Of a stretch of 64,000 nt of DNA, positions 10,565-25,810 are shown in pieces. The position numbers and the translations under genes are program-made. The DNA comes from Streptomyces sp. TLI_171 (lineage in GTDB: Bacteria; Actinomycetota; Actinomycetes; Streptomycetales; Streptomycetaceae): positions 6,041,001-6,105,000 of the forward strand of contig NZ_RAPS01000001.1 in the NCBI RefSeq assembly GCF_003610255.1, written 5' to 3'. The stretch's first letter is position 1, and every line of letters starts with the position of its first letter. A model generated the notes under the pieces. The model made no database searches. It saw only the letters and a list, made by a program, of their open reading frames with translations, and was not told the DNA's origin.

Positions 10565-10835
10565 CACCACACACCACCCCCACACCCACCCCAGCCGAAA
10601 ACACCCCCACCAACCCACCAACACAACCCTGCACACCAAAACAGCAACACAGGACCGAAAAGACAACCCCCCACCACAACACCTCACCCACAGCCACCAA
10701 AACCTGCCCGAACGAACACAAAGGTGAGCTGCACTGATCTTCGTGGAGTCCTTGAAGCCTGGGTTGCTATTCAGGCGTAAGGAGAACCACAGCAGTGCCA
10801 GCACCCCGTAACGACCTCGTGCATGGTTAGTACTC
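10565..10835 (-). promoter_or_regulatory. Leader of the giant minus-strand gene, G/T-rich on the sense strand
   Basis: No gene is visible here. On the minus (sense) strand the roughly 150 bases before the start are almost free of A and contain several G runs just upstream of the GTG start, identical to the leader at 14262-14413. The distal part holds a sequence resembling an ISL3-type end (gctgcactgatcttcgtg) that recurs at 14235 and 60650. No confident -35/-10 pair was found. Confidence 0.45.
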
Positions 10836-10875
10836 TGAGCTTGCTCCGCTTTGACGGACACCCTCGGTGTGGTGG

Positions 10876-11748
10876 TCAGGCCGCCAGGACGTTCTTGTAG
10901 CTGGCGGGACTGCGGTAGCCGAGGCTGCTGTGCAGCCTGCGAATGTTGTACCAGCCCTCGATCCACTCGAAGATCGCGGAGCGGACAGCCGCCCGGCTTG
11001 GCCACCGTCGGTCGCCGATCAGCTCTCGCTTCAAGGAGGCGAAGAACGAATCGGCGAGCGCGTTGTCCCAGCACTGCCCAGTCCGGCCGACCGACAGGAG
11101 GACGCCGAAGTCGCCTGCCAGCGAAGCGAATTCACGACTGGTGTACTGGCATCCGCGATCCGTGTGGAAGATCACCGGGCCCGACGGGCGGCGGGTCCGG
11201 CAGGCTGACCGCAGGGCATCAGCGACCAGTTCGGTCCTCAGATGGTCGGCGGTGGCCCAGCCGACGACGCGGCGGGAGGCGATGTCGATGACGGTGGCCA
11301 AGTAGAGCCAGCCCTCCTCGGTCGGGATGTAGGTGATGTCGCCGCACCAGCGCGCATCAAGGGCGGTCGGGTCGGGCTGGAAGTCGCGCAGGACCAGGTC
11401 CGGCCGGGTGGCCGCCCGCGGGTCCGGGATCGTGGTGCGTTGGCGCCGGCGACGGTTCCGACCCTCAAGGCCAGCCTGGCGCATCAGCCGGGCGACCCGG
11501 CGACGGCCGCACCGGTCACCGCCCTGCTGGAGGGCGGCGTGGACGCGCGGGGCTCCGTAGCTTCCCCTGGAGTCCGCGTGGATCTCGGTGATCTTCGAGG
11601 TCAGCTCGGTGTCGCGGACGGCGCGGGGACCGGGCTCGCCGTTGCGGCGGGCGTAGAAGGCGGCACGGGAGACCTGGAGGAGCTCACACGCTCGTTTGAC
11701 GTTGTGACCTGCCTGCTTCTCCGCCTCGATGAACGGGTGCACCGTCAC
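10876..11748 (-). CDS. IS3-family transposase OrfB
   Basis: This is the catalytic subunit of the IS3 transposase, about 290 aa, with an rve-type DDE integrase core. Visible motifs are the first Asp in GDITYIP, the second in HTDRGCQYTS and the Glu in the DNALADSFFASLKREL segment. The N-terminal HTH_21-like part reads SRGSYGAPRVHAAL. The start is the GTG at 11748, which overlaps the orfA stop by four bases (GTGA). Expression is therefore either translationally coupled or, as in many IS3 elements, produces an OrfAB fusion by -1 frameshifting. The frame is also open upstream of this start, which would permit the fusion. It appears intact. Confidence 0.92.
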   Translation of the reverse strand: MTVHPFIEAEKQAGHNVKRACELLQVSRAAFYARRNGEPGPRAVRDTELTSKITEIHADSRGSYGAPRVHAALQQGGDRCGRRRVARLMRQAGLEGRNRRRRQRTTIPDPRAATRPDLVLRDFQPDPTALDARWCGDITYIPTEEGWLYLATVIDIASRRVVGWATADHLRTELVADALRSACRTRRPSGPVIFHTDRGCQYTSREFASLAGDFGVLLSVGRTGQCWDNALADSFFASLKRELIGDRRWPSRAAVRSAIFEWIEGWYNIRRLHSSLGYRSPASYKNVLAA

Positions 11749-12065
11749 CGGGTCTCCTTCGCGAAGAAAGCCGTGGCCCGCTTGAGGATGTCCACGTCCT
11801 CCCGCAGGCGGCGGTTCTCCCGCCGCAATCGGGCCAGTTCCTCGCGCTCGTCGCTGGTCAGGCCGTCCCGCTCGCCGGCGTTGACCTCGGCCTGACGGAT
11901 CCAGTCGCGCACCGCGGTCTCGGTCAGGTCGAAGTCCTTCGCGACCTGACCCACCGACCGGTGACCGCGCTGGCACAGGTCGACGATCTCGGCCTTGAAC
12001 TCCGGCGCGAACGAACGCCTGGGCCTCGGCTTCTTCTTCCCCATGCTCTCCATGATGGACATCAT
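11745..12065 (-). CDS. IS3-family transposase OrfA
   Basis: A 106-aa helix-turn-helix protein of the IS3 orfA type. It has the family opening RSFAPEFKAEIVDLC, a recognition helix around SVGQVAKDFDLTETAVRDWI, and a C-terminal leucine-zipper coiled coil (ELARLRRENRRLREDVDILKRA). It binds the terminal repeats and pairs with OrfB, whose start overlaps its stop. A GGAAGG ribosome site lies right before the first ATG, so one of the in-frame ATGs a few codons further in may be the true start. It is complete, with no lesion seen. Confidence 0.9.
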   Translation of the reverse strand: MMSIMESMGKKKPRPRRSFAPEFKAEIVDLCQRGHRSVGQVAKDFDLTETAVRDWIRQAEVNAGERDGLTSDEREELARLRRENRRLREDVDILKRATAFFAKETR

Positions 12066-12141
12066 CCTTCCGGGGCCGAAGCCCCTGATCAGGAGTGTCC
12101 GTCAAAGCGGATCAAGCCCAGTGGCTGGCACGCTAACGCTC

Positions 12142-12516
12142 ATGACCACGCCCCAGAACGCGAGGCGTCGACTCGCCGCGCTCCCGCGCTACACAGCCCT
12201 GAACGGGGAGGACTTCACCGGCCAGAGCCTCGCTTCCGCTCGCCCTCCACAGTTGCGCTTCACCCGATGCTCGTTCGTGGGAGTCGACCTGCGCGGAGCC
12301 TCACTCCGTGGGGCGCGCCTGCTCGGCTGCGATCTCAGCGATGCCGATCTTCGCGATGCCGATCTCACCGACGCCAAGTTCGGCCGAGTGAACACTGGCA
12401 GACCGCCGCACGGCCTCACCAACCTCACCGGAGCCCGCCTCAAGGGAGCGATCCTGCAAAACGCCCAACGCGATGGTGTCATCGGCTGGCCTGCTGAGTC
12501 CGACGACATCGCGTAG
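12142..12516 (+). CDS. Small pentapeptide-repeat protein
   Basis: A 124-aa protein starting at the ATG 12142. After a short basic N-terminus it shows consecutive pentapeptide-like units with the A(D/N)LXX periodicity: FTGQSLASA, then VDLRGASLRGARLLGCDLSDADLRDADLTDAKFG, and later LTNLTGARLKGAILQNA. Such repeats fold as a right-handed quadrilateral beta helix. Known members include gyrase-protecting proteins, but most have no known role, and nothing here identifies a partner. It lies between an IS3 and an IS701 element in the non-repeated centre of the inverted duplication, so it may be cargo carried into this site. Confidence 0.8.
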   Translation: MTTPQNARRRLAALPRYTALNGEDFTGQSLASARPPQLRFTRCSFVGVDLRGASLRGARLLGCDLSDADLRDADLTDAKFGRVNTGRPPHGLTNLTGARLKGAILQNAQRDGVIGWPAESDDIA

Positions 12517-12593
12517 AGCCAGACCTCAGCCCCCACGCCTCGATCGTGTCGCCGCACGACCGACAAGATCACGATCTACGGCTGGAGTACTAA

Positions 12594-14152
12594 TACTCCA
12601 GTGAGAGTTCTGCGTTTTCCCTGTTCAGCGGCCCGGTGGCGGCGAGTTTAGTCGGGCTGCGCCGGGGGTGGTGGGGTGTTCGCGGGGATGTCGCGCGAAC
12701 GAGTGTCCGCGGCGCATGTAGTGGCAGCGCCGCGGACAGTTCCTCGGTGTGAGCGACGATCTGACGGATGTGTGGGACCGGGAACTGACCGAACTCTTCC
12801 TGCGGATCGGGGCCCGCTTCACGCGGGTGGAGCCGAGGAAGCGGATGCGGGACTACGTGCGCGGGCTGTTGGGCCCGGTAGGGCGAAAGAACAGCTGGCA
12901 GTTGGCCGAGTTCGCCGGGCACCCGGCCCCACATCGGCTGCAGCACCTGCTTGCCCGCGCCTGCTGGAGCGCGGACGAGGTCCGCGACGACCTGCAGGCC
13001 TACATCGGCGAGCAACTCGGCGCCACTGACGGTGTCCTGATCATCGACGACACGGGCTTCGTGAAGAAGGGCACGGTCTCGGCGGGCGTGCAGCGCCAGT
13101 ACTCGGGCACCGCCGGCCGCACGGAGAACTGCCAGATCGGTGTCTTCGCCGCCTACGCCTCGACCAAGGGTCATGTCCTGGTCGACCGCGAGCTCTACCT
13201 GCGCAGGTCCTGGAGCGACGACCGGCAACGCTGCCAGGCCGCCCGCGTCCCCGACGAGCGCGGCTTCGCCACCAAGTTGGAGCTCGCACGGTCGATGATC
13301 AAACGAGCTCTGGCCTCGCCGCTGCCGATCGCGTGGGTCACCGCTGACTCGGCCTACGGCCAGGACTCGCACTTCCGCAGGTTCCTCGAAGACACCGGGC
13401 TCTTCTACGTGGTGGCCGTTCCCAAGTCCCAGCAGGTCCACGGCCCGCGGATCGACTTCCTCATCGCCCAGGCCCCGCCCGAGGCTTGGCAGCGACTGTC
13501 CGCCGGCTCCGGGGCCAAGGGCGAGCGCCTCTACGACTGGGCCGCAGCACGCCTGCCCGCTGTCTGGGAATTCGACGGCGACCAGCCCACCCGCCAACGC
13601 TGGATGCTCGCCCGCCGCAGCTTGACCAAGCCCGACGACGTCGCCTACTACCTGGCCTGCGCGCCCCTGGACGCCACCGTCGCCGACCTGGTCCGCGTCG
13701 CCGGATGCCGCTGGAAGATCGAGGAGTGCTTCCAGAGCGCGAAGAACGAGTGCGGCCTGGACCAGTACGAGGTCCGCCGCTACGTGGGCTGGTACCGGCA
13801 CATCACCCTCGCGATGCTCGCCCACGCGTTTCTGGCCGTCATGGCCGCCCAGGAGCGCGAAAAGGGGGCGGCAGTGACGACACGCCCGACCTCGTGGACC
13901 TCACACCAGCCGGGATTCGCCGTCTGCTGGCAGCTCGACCCTGCCACCGCCCTGCCGACCGCGACCACACCCTGACCTGGTCCAGATGGCGCCGCCGTCA
14001 CCAAGCACACGCGCGGCGCTGCCACTACAGACGCCGGGGCCACTCGTTCGCGCGACATCCCCGCGAACACCCCACCACCCCTGGCGCAGCCCGGCTAAAC
14101 TCGCCGCCACCGGGCCGCTGAACAGGGAAAACGCAGAACTCTCACTGGAGTA
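12594..14152 (+). mobile_element. IS701-family insertion sequence with CTAA target duplication
   Basis: The element is bounded by imperfect terminal inverted repeats of more than 100 bp; the outer 14 bp are tactccagtgagag and its complement. CTAA flanks it at 12590-12593 and 14153-14156. This fits the YTAR preference known for IS701. Removing it rejoins the right arm of the inverted duplication, so this IS arrived after the duplication. Confidence 0.93.
12749..13975 (+). CDS. IS701-family transposase
   Basis: A 408-aa DDE transposase with the IS701 hallmarks: IIDDTGFVKKGT with the first Asp, the QYSGTAGRTENCQ stretch, TADSAYGQD with the second Asp, and the helix WKIEECFQSAKNECGLDQYEVRRY with the catalytic Glu. 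The start is a GTG at 12749 and the protein is full length. It is the only gene in the IS701 element. C-terminal fragments of related transposases survive at 37037-37724 and 61200-61450. It appears functional. Confidence 0.93.
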   Translation: MSDDLTDVWDRELTELFLRIGARFTRVEPRKRMRDYVRGLLGPVGRKNSWQLAEFAGHPAPHRLQHLLARACWSADEVRDDLQAYIGEQLGATDGVLIIDDTGFVKKGTVSAGVQRQYSGTAGRTENCQIGVFAAYASTKGHVLVDRELYLRRSWSDDRQRCQAARVPDERGFATKLELARSMIKRALASPLPIAWVTADSAYGQDSHFRRFLEDTGLFYVVAVPKSQQVHGPRIDFLIAQAPPEAWQRLSAGSGAKGERLYDWAAARLPAVWEFDGDQPTRQRWMLARRSLTKPDDVAYYLACAPLDATVADLVRVAGCRWKIEECFQSAKNECGLDQYEVRRYVGWYRHITLAMLAHAFLAVMAAQEREKGAAVTTRPTSWTSHQPGFAVCWQLDPATALPTATTP

Positions 14153-14261
14153 CTAACCATGCACGAGGTCGTTACGGGGTGCTGGCACTGCTGTGGTTCT
14201 CCTTACGCCTGAATAGCAACCCAGGCTTCAAGGACTCCACGAAGATCAGTGCAGCTCACCT

Positions 14262-14413
14262 TTGTGTTCGTTCGGGCAGGTTTTGGTGGCTGTGGGTGAG
14301 GTGTTGTGGTGGGGGGTTGTCTTTTCGGTCCTGTGTTGCTGTTTTGGTGTGCAGGGTTGTGTTGGTGGGTTGGTGGGGGTGTTTTCGGCTGGGGTGGGTG
14401 TGGGGGGTGGTGT
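14262..14413 (+). promoter_or_regulatory. G-rich 5' leader with possible G-quadruplex before the OTU gene
   Basis: The sense strand is almost free of A. G runs lie at 14367-14369, 14375-14379, 14391-14394, 14396-14398 and 14402-14407, ending a few bases before the start codon. Four runs with short loops meet the usual G-quadruplex pattern. If formed in RNA it would overlap the ribosome-binding region. The same sequence precedes the giant minus-strand gene. Confidence 0.45.
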
Positions 14414-14419
14414 GTGGTG

Positions 14420-21091
<6,672 letters not shown>

Positions 21092-21245
21092 GTTGTCGGC
21101 GGACGTGCTGGATGAGCGGTTGATCAGGCAACTGGTCGACCGGGCCCGTACAGCGGACTCCAGCCGACCGGTGAGGGCGGGCTGCTTCAGCAGCTGACCG
21201 CTGACCACGTGCTGGAGTCCGCCCTTGAAAGCGAGATCACCGATA

Positions 21246-21430
21246 CCACCACGAGCAGGCCCGTTTCGCGCACTCCTCACGCCGCATGCCGGTCGAGCAC
21301 GGCATCGCCCACCTGAAGAACTGGCGCACCCTCGCCCGACACCACAGCCGCCGCGACCACCTCCCCGACACCGTCCGAGCCGTCGCTGGACCCCTCTCCG
21401 ACCAACAAGCCCATCAGAAAACCGAGTTGA
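21246..21430 (+). pseudogene. 3' fragment of an IS5-type transposase
   Basis: The encoded HEQARF..SSRRMPVEH and AHLKNWRTLARRHS-like residues, the NKPIRKPS end and the following 3' sequence match the C-terminus of the IS5-type gene at 30830-31744 almost base for base. Only the last ~60 residues remain, with an internal insertion near DHLP. It is joined directly to the IS256 relic, which indicates a deletion between two elements. Confidence 0.85.
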
Positions 21431-21561
21431 AGGCCCTGGCCTCCGGCCGAGCCGTGTGACCACCAGGCACCCTACGCGGCCCAAGACCGCCCGCTCCCAA
21501 CCACGCACGAGGTCGTTGGGCGTGCTGGCAGGCCCTTCGGCCGAGCTGATGTGACAGAGTG

Positions 21562-22437
21562 TCAGTTCCAGTCGAAGTCGGCCGGGTCCGGGCCGATCCG
21601 CTTGCCGGTGGCGACCCCGGCGACGGCGGCGAGGTCCTCGGCGTCCAGCTCGAAGCCGGTGACGTCCAGGTTCTCCCGGATGCGGGCGGGCGTCACCGAC
21701 TTCGGGATCGCGATCACGCCGCTCTGCAGGTGCCAGCGCAGCACCACCTGGGCCGCCGAGCGGCCGTGCTTCGCGGCCACCGCGAGCAGGGCGGGCTCGG
21801 CCAGCAGGTCGCCGCCCTGGCCGAGCGGGCTCCACGCCTCGGTGGCGATGCCGTGCTCGGCGTGGAAGGCGCGCAGCTCGGCCTGCGGGAAGTACGGGTG
21901 CAGCTCGACCTGGTTCAGCGCCGGCACCACCGAGGTCTCCTTGAGCAGCAGCTCCAGGTCCGGGACGCGGAAGTTGGAGACGCCGATCGCGCGGACCCGG
22001 CCCTCGGCCTGCAACTGCTCGAAGACCGGCCAGATGTTCAGGAAGGTGTTGCCGTGCATCGGGCGCGGCCAGTGGATCAGGTACAGGTCCAGCTGGTCCA
22101 GGCCGAGCTTGGCCAGCGACTCGTCGAACGCCCGCCGGACCCGGTCCCGGCCCTGCTCGCCGGACCAGTCGACGGTGCCGGAGTTCCACAGCTTGGTGGT
22201 CACGAACAGCTCGTCGCGGGCCACGCCGGACTCGGCGATCGCCCGGCCGGTGCCCGCCTCGTTCTCGTAGATCGCGGCGGTGTCGATCGAGCGGTAGCCG
22301 GCCTCGATCGCGGTGCGCACCGCGGGGACGGCCTCCGCGTCCGGCACCTGCCAGACGCCGAAGCCGAGCTGCGGGATCCGCACGCCGTTGTTCAGCGTGA
22401 CGGTAGGGATCGCGGGTACTGCGGGAATGCTGCTCAC
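21562..22437 (-). CDS. Aldo/keto reductase (AKR superfamily)
   Basis: A 291-aa cytosolic NAD(P)H-dependent oxidoreductase of the single-domain TIM-barrel AKR type, closest in motifs to 2,5-diketo-D-gluconate reductases. The catalytic tetrad is visible as Asp52 (YRSIDTA), Tyr57 (AAIYENE), Lys82 (TTKLWN) and His122 (LIHWP). The phosphate-binding IPKS motif and the late GVATGKRIGPDPADFDW ending are also present. I place the start at the GTG 22437, preceded by an AAGGG-type site; an upstream in-frame start would add a low-quality N-terminal extension. It diverges from the permease at 22868. The substrate cannot be told from sequence. It looks intact and is one of the few housekeeping-like genes here. 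Confidence 0.92.
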   Translation of the reverse strand: MSSIPAVPAIPTVTLNNGVRIPQLGFGVWQVPDAEAVPAVRTAIEAGYRSIDTAAIYENEAGTGRAIAESGVARDELFVTTKLWNSGTVDWSGEQGRDRVRRAFDESLAKLGLDQLDLYLIHWPRPMHGNTFLNIWPVFEQLQAEGRVRAIGVSNFRVPDLELLLKETSVVPALNQVELHPYFPQAELRAFHAEHGIATEAWSPLGQGGDLLAEPALLAVAAKHGRSAAQVVLRWHLQSGVIAIPKSVTPARIRENLDVTGFELDAEDLAAVAGVATGKRIGPDPADFDWN

Positions 22438-22698
22438 GAGAACGTTGCCCTTCGGTGGCGAGTCTGAGTCGGATGAGGCGGAAACCCCAGAAAACAGGGG
22501 ACTGTTACCGCCCGGTTCCCTCCGGCCGCGCCGGTAAGGTTCTCTCACTGACCCGGGACGGCGCCGCGGAGCCAGCCGCACCCGAAGCCGACGATGCGCC
22601 GGAAGCGCGGGAGCGATTCGGGTATGTTGGCCGGAGGTCTCCGAGTGTCGGCAGATTCCGCGGCGATATCGGGGGCGCGGGTCATTCCGGGCCGGATG

Positions 22699-22714
22699 CG
22701 GTCGGCGCCGACCG
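22699..22714. promoter_or_regulatory. 16-bp perfect palindrome in the divergent intergenic region
   Basis: The sequence cggtcggcgccgaccg lies between the divergently oriented reductase and permease genes, in a 430-bp gap (22438-22867) with no other gene visible. A palindrome here could be a dimeric repressor site serving one or both genes. No regulator gene is adjacent, and no convincing -35/-10 boxes were found. Confidence 0.35.
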
Positions 22715-22867
22715 GCAGGTGCGGGACTCGCTCATGCTAGCGAGGTTTTCGGTAGGTCCGGCGCGCAGTGCCGCTATACCTCGCGATTGTGTCTGGCTGT
22801 GCCGTTCCGATGGTTCGGAGGGGCTGACTTTCGTCGGGTACCGCCTGATCGGGACCATGATCGAGGC

Positions 22868-24202
22868 ATGTCCGACACTACGTCAGAATCTCGGTCCCAC
22901 TTGTCCACCGCCGGGGCGTCCGCGCTGTACATCGGTGCGCTGCTCGGCCCGAGTTTGCTCCTGCTCCCCGGTCTGGCGGCGCGCGCCGCCGGCCCTGCCT
23001 CCCTGCTGGCCTGGCTGGCCCTTCTCGGCCTGTCCGGTCTGCTGGCCGTGGTGTTCTGCGGGCTCGGCTCCCGGTTGGGATCGGCGGGCGGCGTGGCGGG
23101 GTACGCGGCCGCAGGGCTGGGCCCCCGGGCAGGGCGCGCGGCGGGCTGGTGCTTCCTGGCGGGCGTGGTCGCGGGTGCCCCGGTGGTCGGCCTGATCGGG
23201 GGCGGCTACGCGGCGGCGGCCGTCGGCGCGGACGAGCGGACCGCCGTCCGGGCGGGCCTGGTGCTGCTCGCGCTGGTGCTGGCGGTCCGGCTGCTGGGGG
23301 TGCGGACAGGGGCGGGGTTCCAACTGGTGCTGGTCTGCGCGCTGGTGTGCCTAGTGGTGTTCGCGGTGCTCGGTTCGGCCCCTGCCGCACAAGCCGCGCA
23401 CTGGACGCCGTTCCTGCCGCACGGCTGGACCGGCGTTGCACAGGCCGCACCTCCGCTGATGTTCGCGTTCATCGGGTGGGAAGCAGCGGCCTCGCTGACC
23501 ACCCAGCTGCGCGACCCGCGCCGCGAGCTGCGCCGGGTGATTCTGATCGCCTTCATCGTGACCTCGCTGCTCTTCCTGGGTCTGGCCGCCGCGACCGTCT
23601 CTGTGCTCGGCCCCGAGGCCGGCGGCCCCGTCCCGCTCGCCGACCTGATGCGCGCCGCGATAGGCGATTGCGGTCCACTGCTGGCCGCCGGCGCAGCCCT
23701 GGTCCTCACGCTGGCCGCCACCAACACCTACCTGACGGGCGCCGCTGCCCTGTTGGACGCGCTGCTCCCGTCGGGGGCGGCGGCCGGCTGGCGTGGCTCG
23801 TTCGCAATCGTGGGCATGACGGCGCTCACCGGTATCCCGCTGGTCGCTCTCGTCGGGTCGGGTGTTCTGACGTCCTCTCAACTGGTAGCCGTGCCTACGG
23901 CGCTGTTTCTCATCATCTATCTAGCATGCACCGCCGCCGCGGTCCGGATCCTGCGCGGCGCCTCGCGTGTGGCCGCCGCCATAAGCTGCCCAGCCGTCCT
24001 GGCCCTGCTGCTCGGCACTGGGTGGCCGGCACTGGTCGCCGCCGCGATCGCGCTGCTCGGCGCCATCCCGATGCCCACCCCGGCTGCCCTGACAACCTCT
24101 GCGAGCCCAACGACCTCTGCAGCCCCTGGTCGAACGGACGAGCTGACCCCGCTCGCACCTTCCACCGCAGCTCAGGCGAGTTCACCGACGCGCGGGATCT
24201 GA
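22868..24202 (+). CDS. APC-superfamily amino-acid permease-like transporter
   Basis: A 444-aa polytopic membrane protein starting at the ATG 22868. About a dozen hydrophobic segments can be followed, beginning with GASALYIGALLGPSLLLLPG, which resembles the first unwound helix of APC permeases of the YjeH group. Conserved-looking features are the FAFIGWEAAASL segment in the middle and QLRDPRRELRRV on a cytoplasmic loop. It likely moves amino acids or amines across the cytoplasmic membrane, direction unknown. The C-terminus is a Ser/Thr/Ala-rich tail with no membrane segment. It is transcribed away from the aldo/keto reductase. Confidence 0.85.
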   Translation: MSDTTSESRSHLSTAGASALYIGALLGPSLLLLPGLAARAAGPASLLAWLALLGLSGLLAVVFCGLGSRLGSAGGVAGYAAAGLGPRAGRAAGWCFLAGVVAGAPVVGLIGGGYAAAAVGADERTAVRAGLVLLALVLAVRLLGVRTGAGFQLVLVCALVCLVVFAVLGSAPAAQAAHWTPFLPHGWTGVAQAAPPLMFAFIGWEAAASLTTQLRDPRRELRRVILIAFIVTSLLFLGLAAATVSVLGPEAGGPVPLADLMRAAIGDCGPLLAAGAALVLTLAATNTYLTGAAALLDALLPSGAAAGWRGSFAIVGMTALTGIPLVALVGSGVLTSSQLVAVPTALFLIIYLACTAAAVRILRGASRVAAAISCPAVLALLLGTGWPALVAAAIALLGAIPMPTPAALTTSASPTTSAAPGRTDELTPLAPSTAAQASSPTRGI

Positions 24203-24396
24203 CCCGGAACCACCACCGCACGCCTCGAGCCCCGCTACTGCCGGGTGGTGGACGGAGCTTCCCTGCGAGGGGGCGGCCCGCTATTCCGGTGTCGGTTCAC
24301 CCGGACGTCACGGAGTGGGGTCGGTGTTCGTGTGTGACGTGGGTTGGACGAGCACCTCCAGCCTGTCGGGTGGGCGGGCGGCCTTCGGAGGGGAGG

Positions 24397-24676
24397 TCAG
24401 AGCGCGCCGGGGCGGTTGGAGGGGTTGAGGGCGGCGGTGGCAACAGCCAGGGCGGAGCACAGCTTGGTGACTTCGCTGGCTGTGTAGGTGAACCATCGGT
24501 TCTGGTCCAACTTCTGCGGCCTTCAGTGGGCGTGCACCGCGGGCTCTTCCTGGCCCATCAGCGCGGCCGCGTCGGCCGGCTCCAGGCCGGGGGACTCGTG
24601 CAGGATCGCGGCATCAGCGGCCCGTTCGGGCAGGTCGCGGTGAAGTCCGTCCGACGTACCCGAGCGGGCGCCGCGG
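24397..24676 (-). pseudogene. Remnant of an unrecognised coding sequence
   Basis: On the minus strand one frame reads AILHESPGLEPADAAALMGQ and ends with a stop near 24523; the same frame then continues with RWFTYTASEVTKLCSALAVA and a second stop at 24397. Codon use looks coding and the residues are non-random, so this may be one gene broken by a nonsense codon and cut at its 5' side by the ISL3 fragment. I do not recognise the family. It may instead be two unrelated pieces. Confidence 0.3.
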
Positions 24677-25798
24677 GTGCTGGGCGTCGACGAGTTCGCC
24701 TTCCGCAGGGGCCGCACCTACGGCACCCTGCTGGTCGACGTCGAGTCCGGCCGTGTCGTCGACGTCCTGCCCGACCGCACCTCGGAGACCTTCGCCGCCT
24801 GGCTGCGCGAGCACCCTGGCGCCGAGATCGTCTGCCGCGACCGCGCCAGCGCCTACAGCCGGGCGATCAAGGAAGCCGCACCCGGCGCGATCGAGGTCGC
24901 CGACCGCTGGCACCTGCTGCAGAACCTGTCCGCCGCGGTCGAGAAGACCTGCCACCAGCACCGCGCCTGCCTGCGCAAACACGCCGACCAGGAGGCGCCA
25001 CCCGAACCACCGGCGATCGACCTGCCGGTTCTCCAACTGCCCCGGACCCCGATCGTCGAACGCACCCGCGACCGCTACGCGGACGTCCACCGTCTGCTGG
25101 AGCAGAAGTGGACGATCAGCGCGATCGCCCGCCACCTTGGACTCGACCGCAAGACCGTCCGCCGCTTCAAGACCACCTCGCTGGACGAACTCCGCTCTTT
25201 GGCAAGGGAGTTCGGGGCTAGCAAGCAGGGGCTTATCGACCCGTTCAAGCCCTACCTGAACAGCCGGTTCACCGCCGGGTGTACCAGCGCCCAGCAACTG
25301 TTCCGCGAGATCACCGAACGCGGCTACCGCGGCAACGTCCTGGCCGTGCGCCGCCACGTCGCCTCCCTGCGCGAAGGCGCCGCCGAACCCGTCCGCGCCG
25401 ACATCCCCAGCCCGCGCCGGATCACCTCCTGGATCATGTGGCCGACCGACACCCTCCCCGATCGCGAACAGGACAGGCTGCTGGACGTCAGGATCGCCTG
25501 CCCGGACATCGCCCGGGCCTACGACCTGGCCCGATGCTTTCACGACCTCATGACCAACCGCCTCGGCGCCCTCCTGCCGGACTGGATCGACCAGGCCGAG
25601 CAGCACGCCCCCGCGCCGGTGCGCTCGTTCGCCGGCTTCCTCCGCCACGACCTCGCCGCCGTCACCGCCGGCCTCACCCTCGAATGGAGCTCCGGCAAGG
25701 TCGAAGGCAACGTGAACCGGGTCAAAACACTCAAAAGAGCCATGTACGGCCGGGCCTCGTTCCGACTTCTGCGGACCCGGGTACTCACGCGGCCGTGA
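24677..25798 (+). pseudogene. ISL3-family transposase, 5'-truncated
   Basis: The 373-aa frame matches the intact ISL3 transposase at 48836-50422 from residue ~157 to the end, with about 95 percent identity by eye. The DDE domain is retained, from LGVDEFAFRRGR with the first Asp to the C-terminal SSGKVEGNVNRVKTLKRAMYGR. The N-terminal zinc-ribbon DNA-binding part is missing and is replaced by unrelated sequence at about 24670. It could make a truncated protein but is unlikely to recognise ends, so I treat it as a relic. Confidence 0.88.
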
Positions 25799-25810
25799 TC
25801 GACCCGGCTG

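Larger units (their letters stand above)
8438..10835. repeat. Left arm of a ~2.4 kb inverted duplication
   Basis: Its reverse complement matches 14157-16531, plus the ten bases 12584-12593 before the IS701 insertion. It covers the 5' leader, the conserved N-terminal domain and the first linker of the giant gene. The arms differ mainly by in-frame repeat-length changes in the linker. The inner edge of this arm coincides with the left end of the IS3 element, suggesting IS-associated rearrangement. Confidence 0.9.
10836..12120 (-). mobile_element. IS3-family insertion sequence
   Basis: Terminal inverted repeats of about 26 bp begin with TG (10836-10861 and 12095-12120, two mismatches) and enclose overlapping orfA and orfB on the minus strand, the usual IS3 layout at 1.28 kb. 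No clear target duplication is visible. The left end lies exactly at the inner border of the inverted-duplication arm, so the original flank has probably been rearranged. Confidence 0.9.

Noticed and set aside
12590..13825. 411-aa minus-strand frame across the IS701 element
   Set aside because: It is antisense to a clear IS701 transposase and spans the IS terminal repeat.
24523..24717. Integrase C-terminus suggested by ALMGQEEPAVHAH
   Set aside because: There is a weak resemblance to the tyrosine-recombinase LGH box only. No Arg or Tyr catalytic residues are present and the fragment is too short to support the call.
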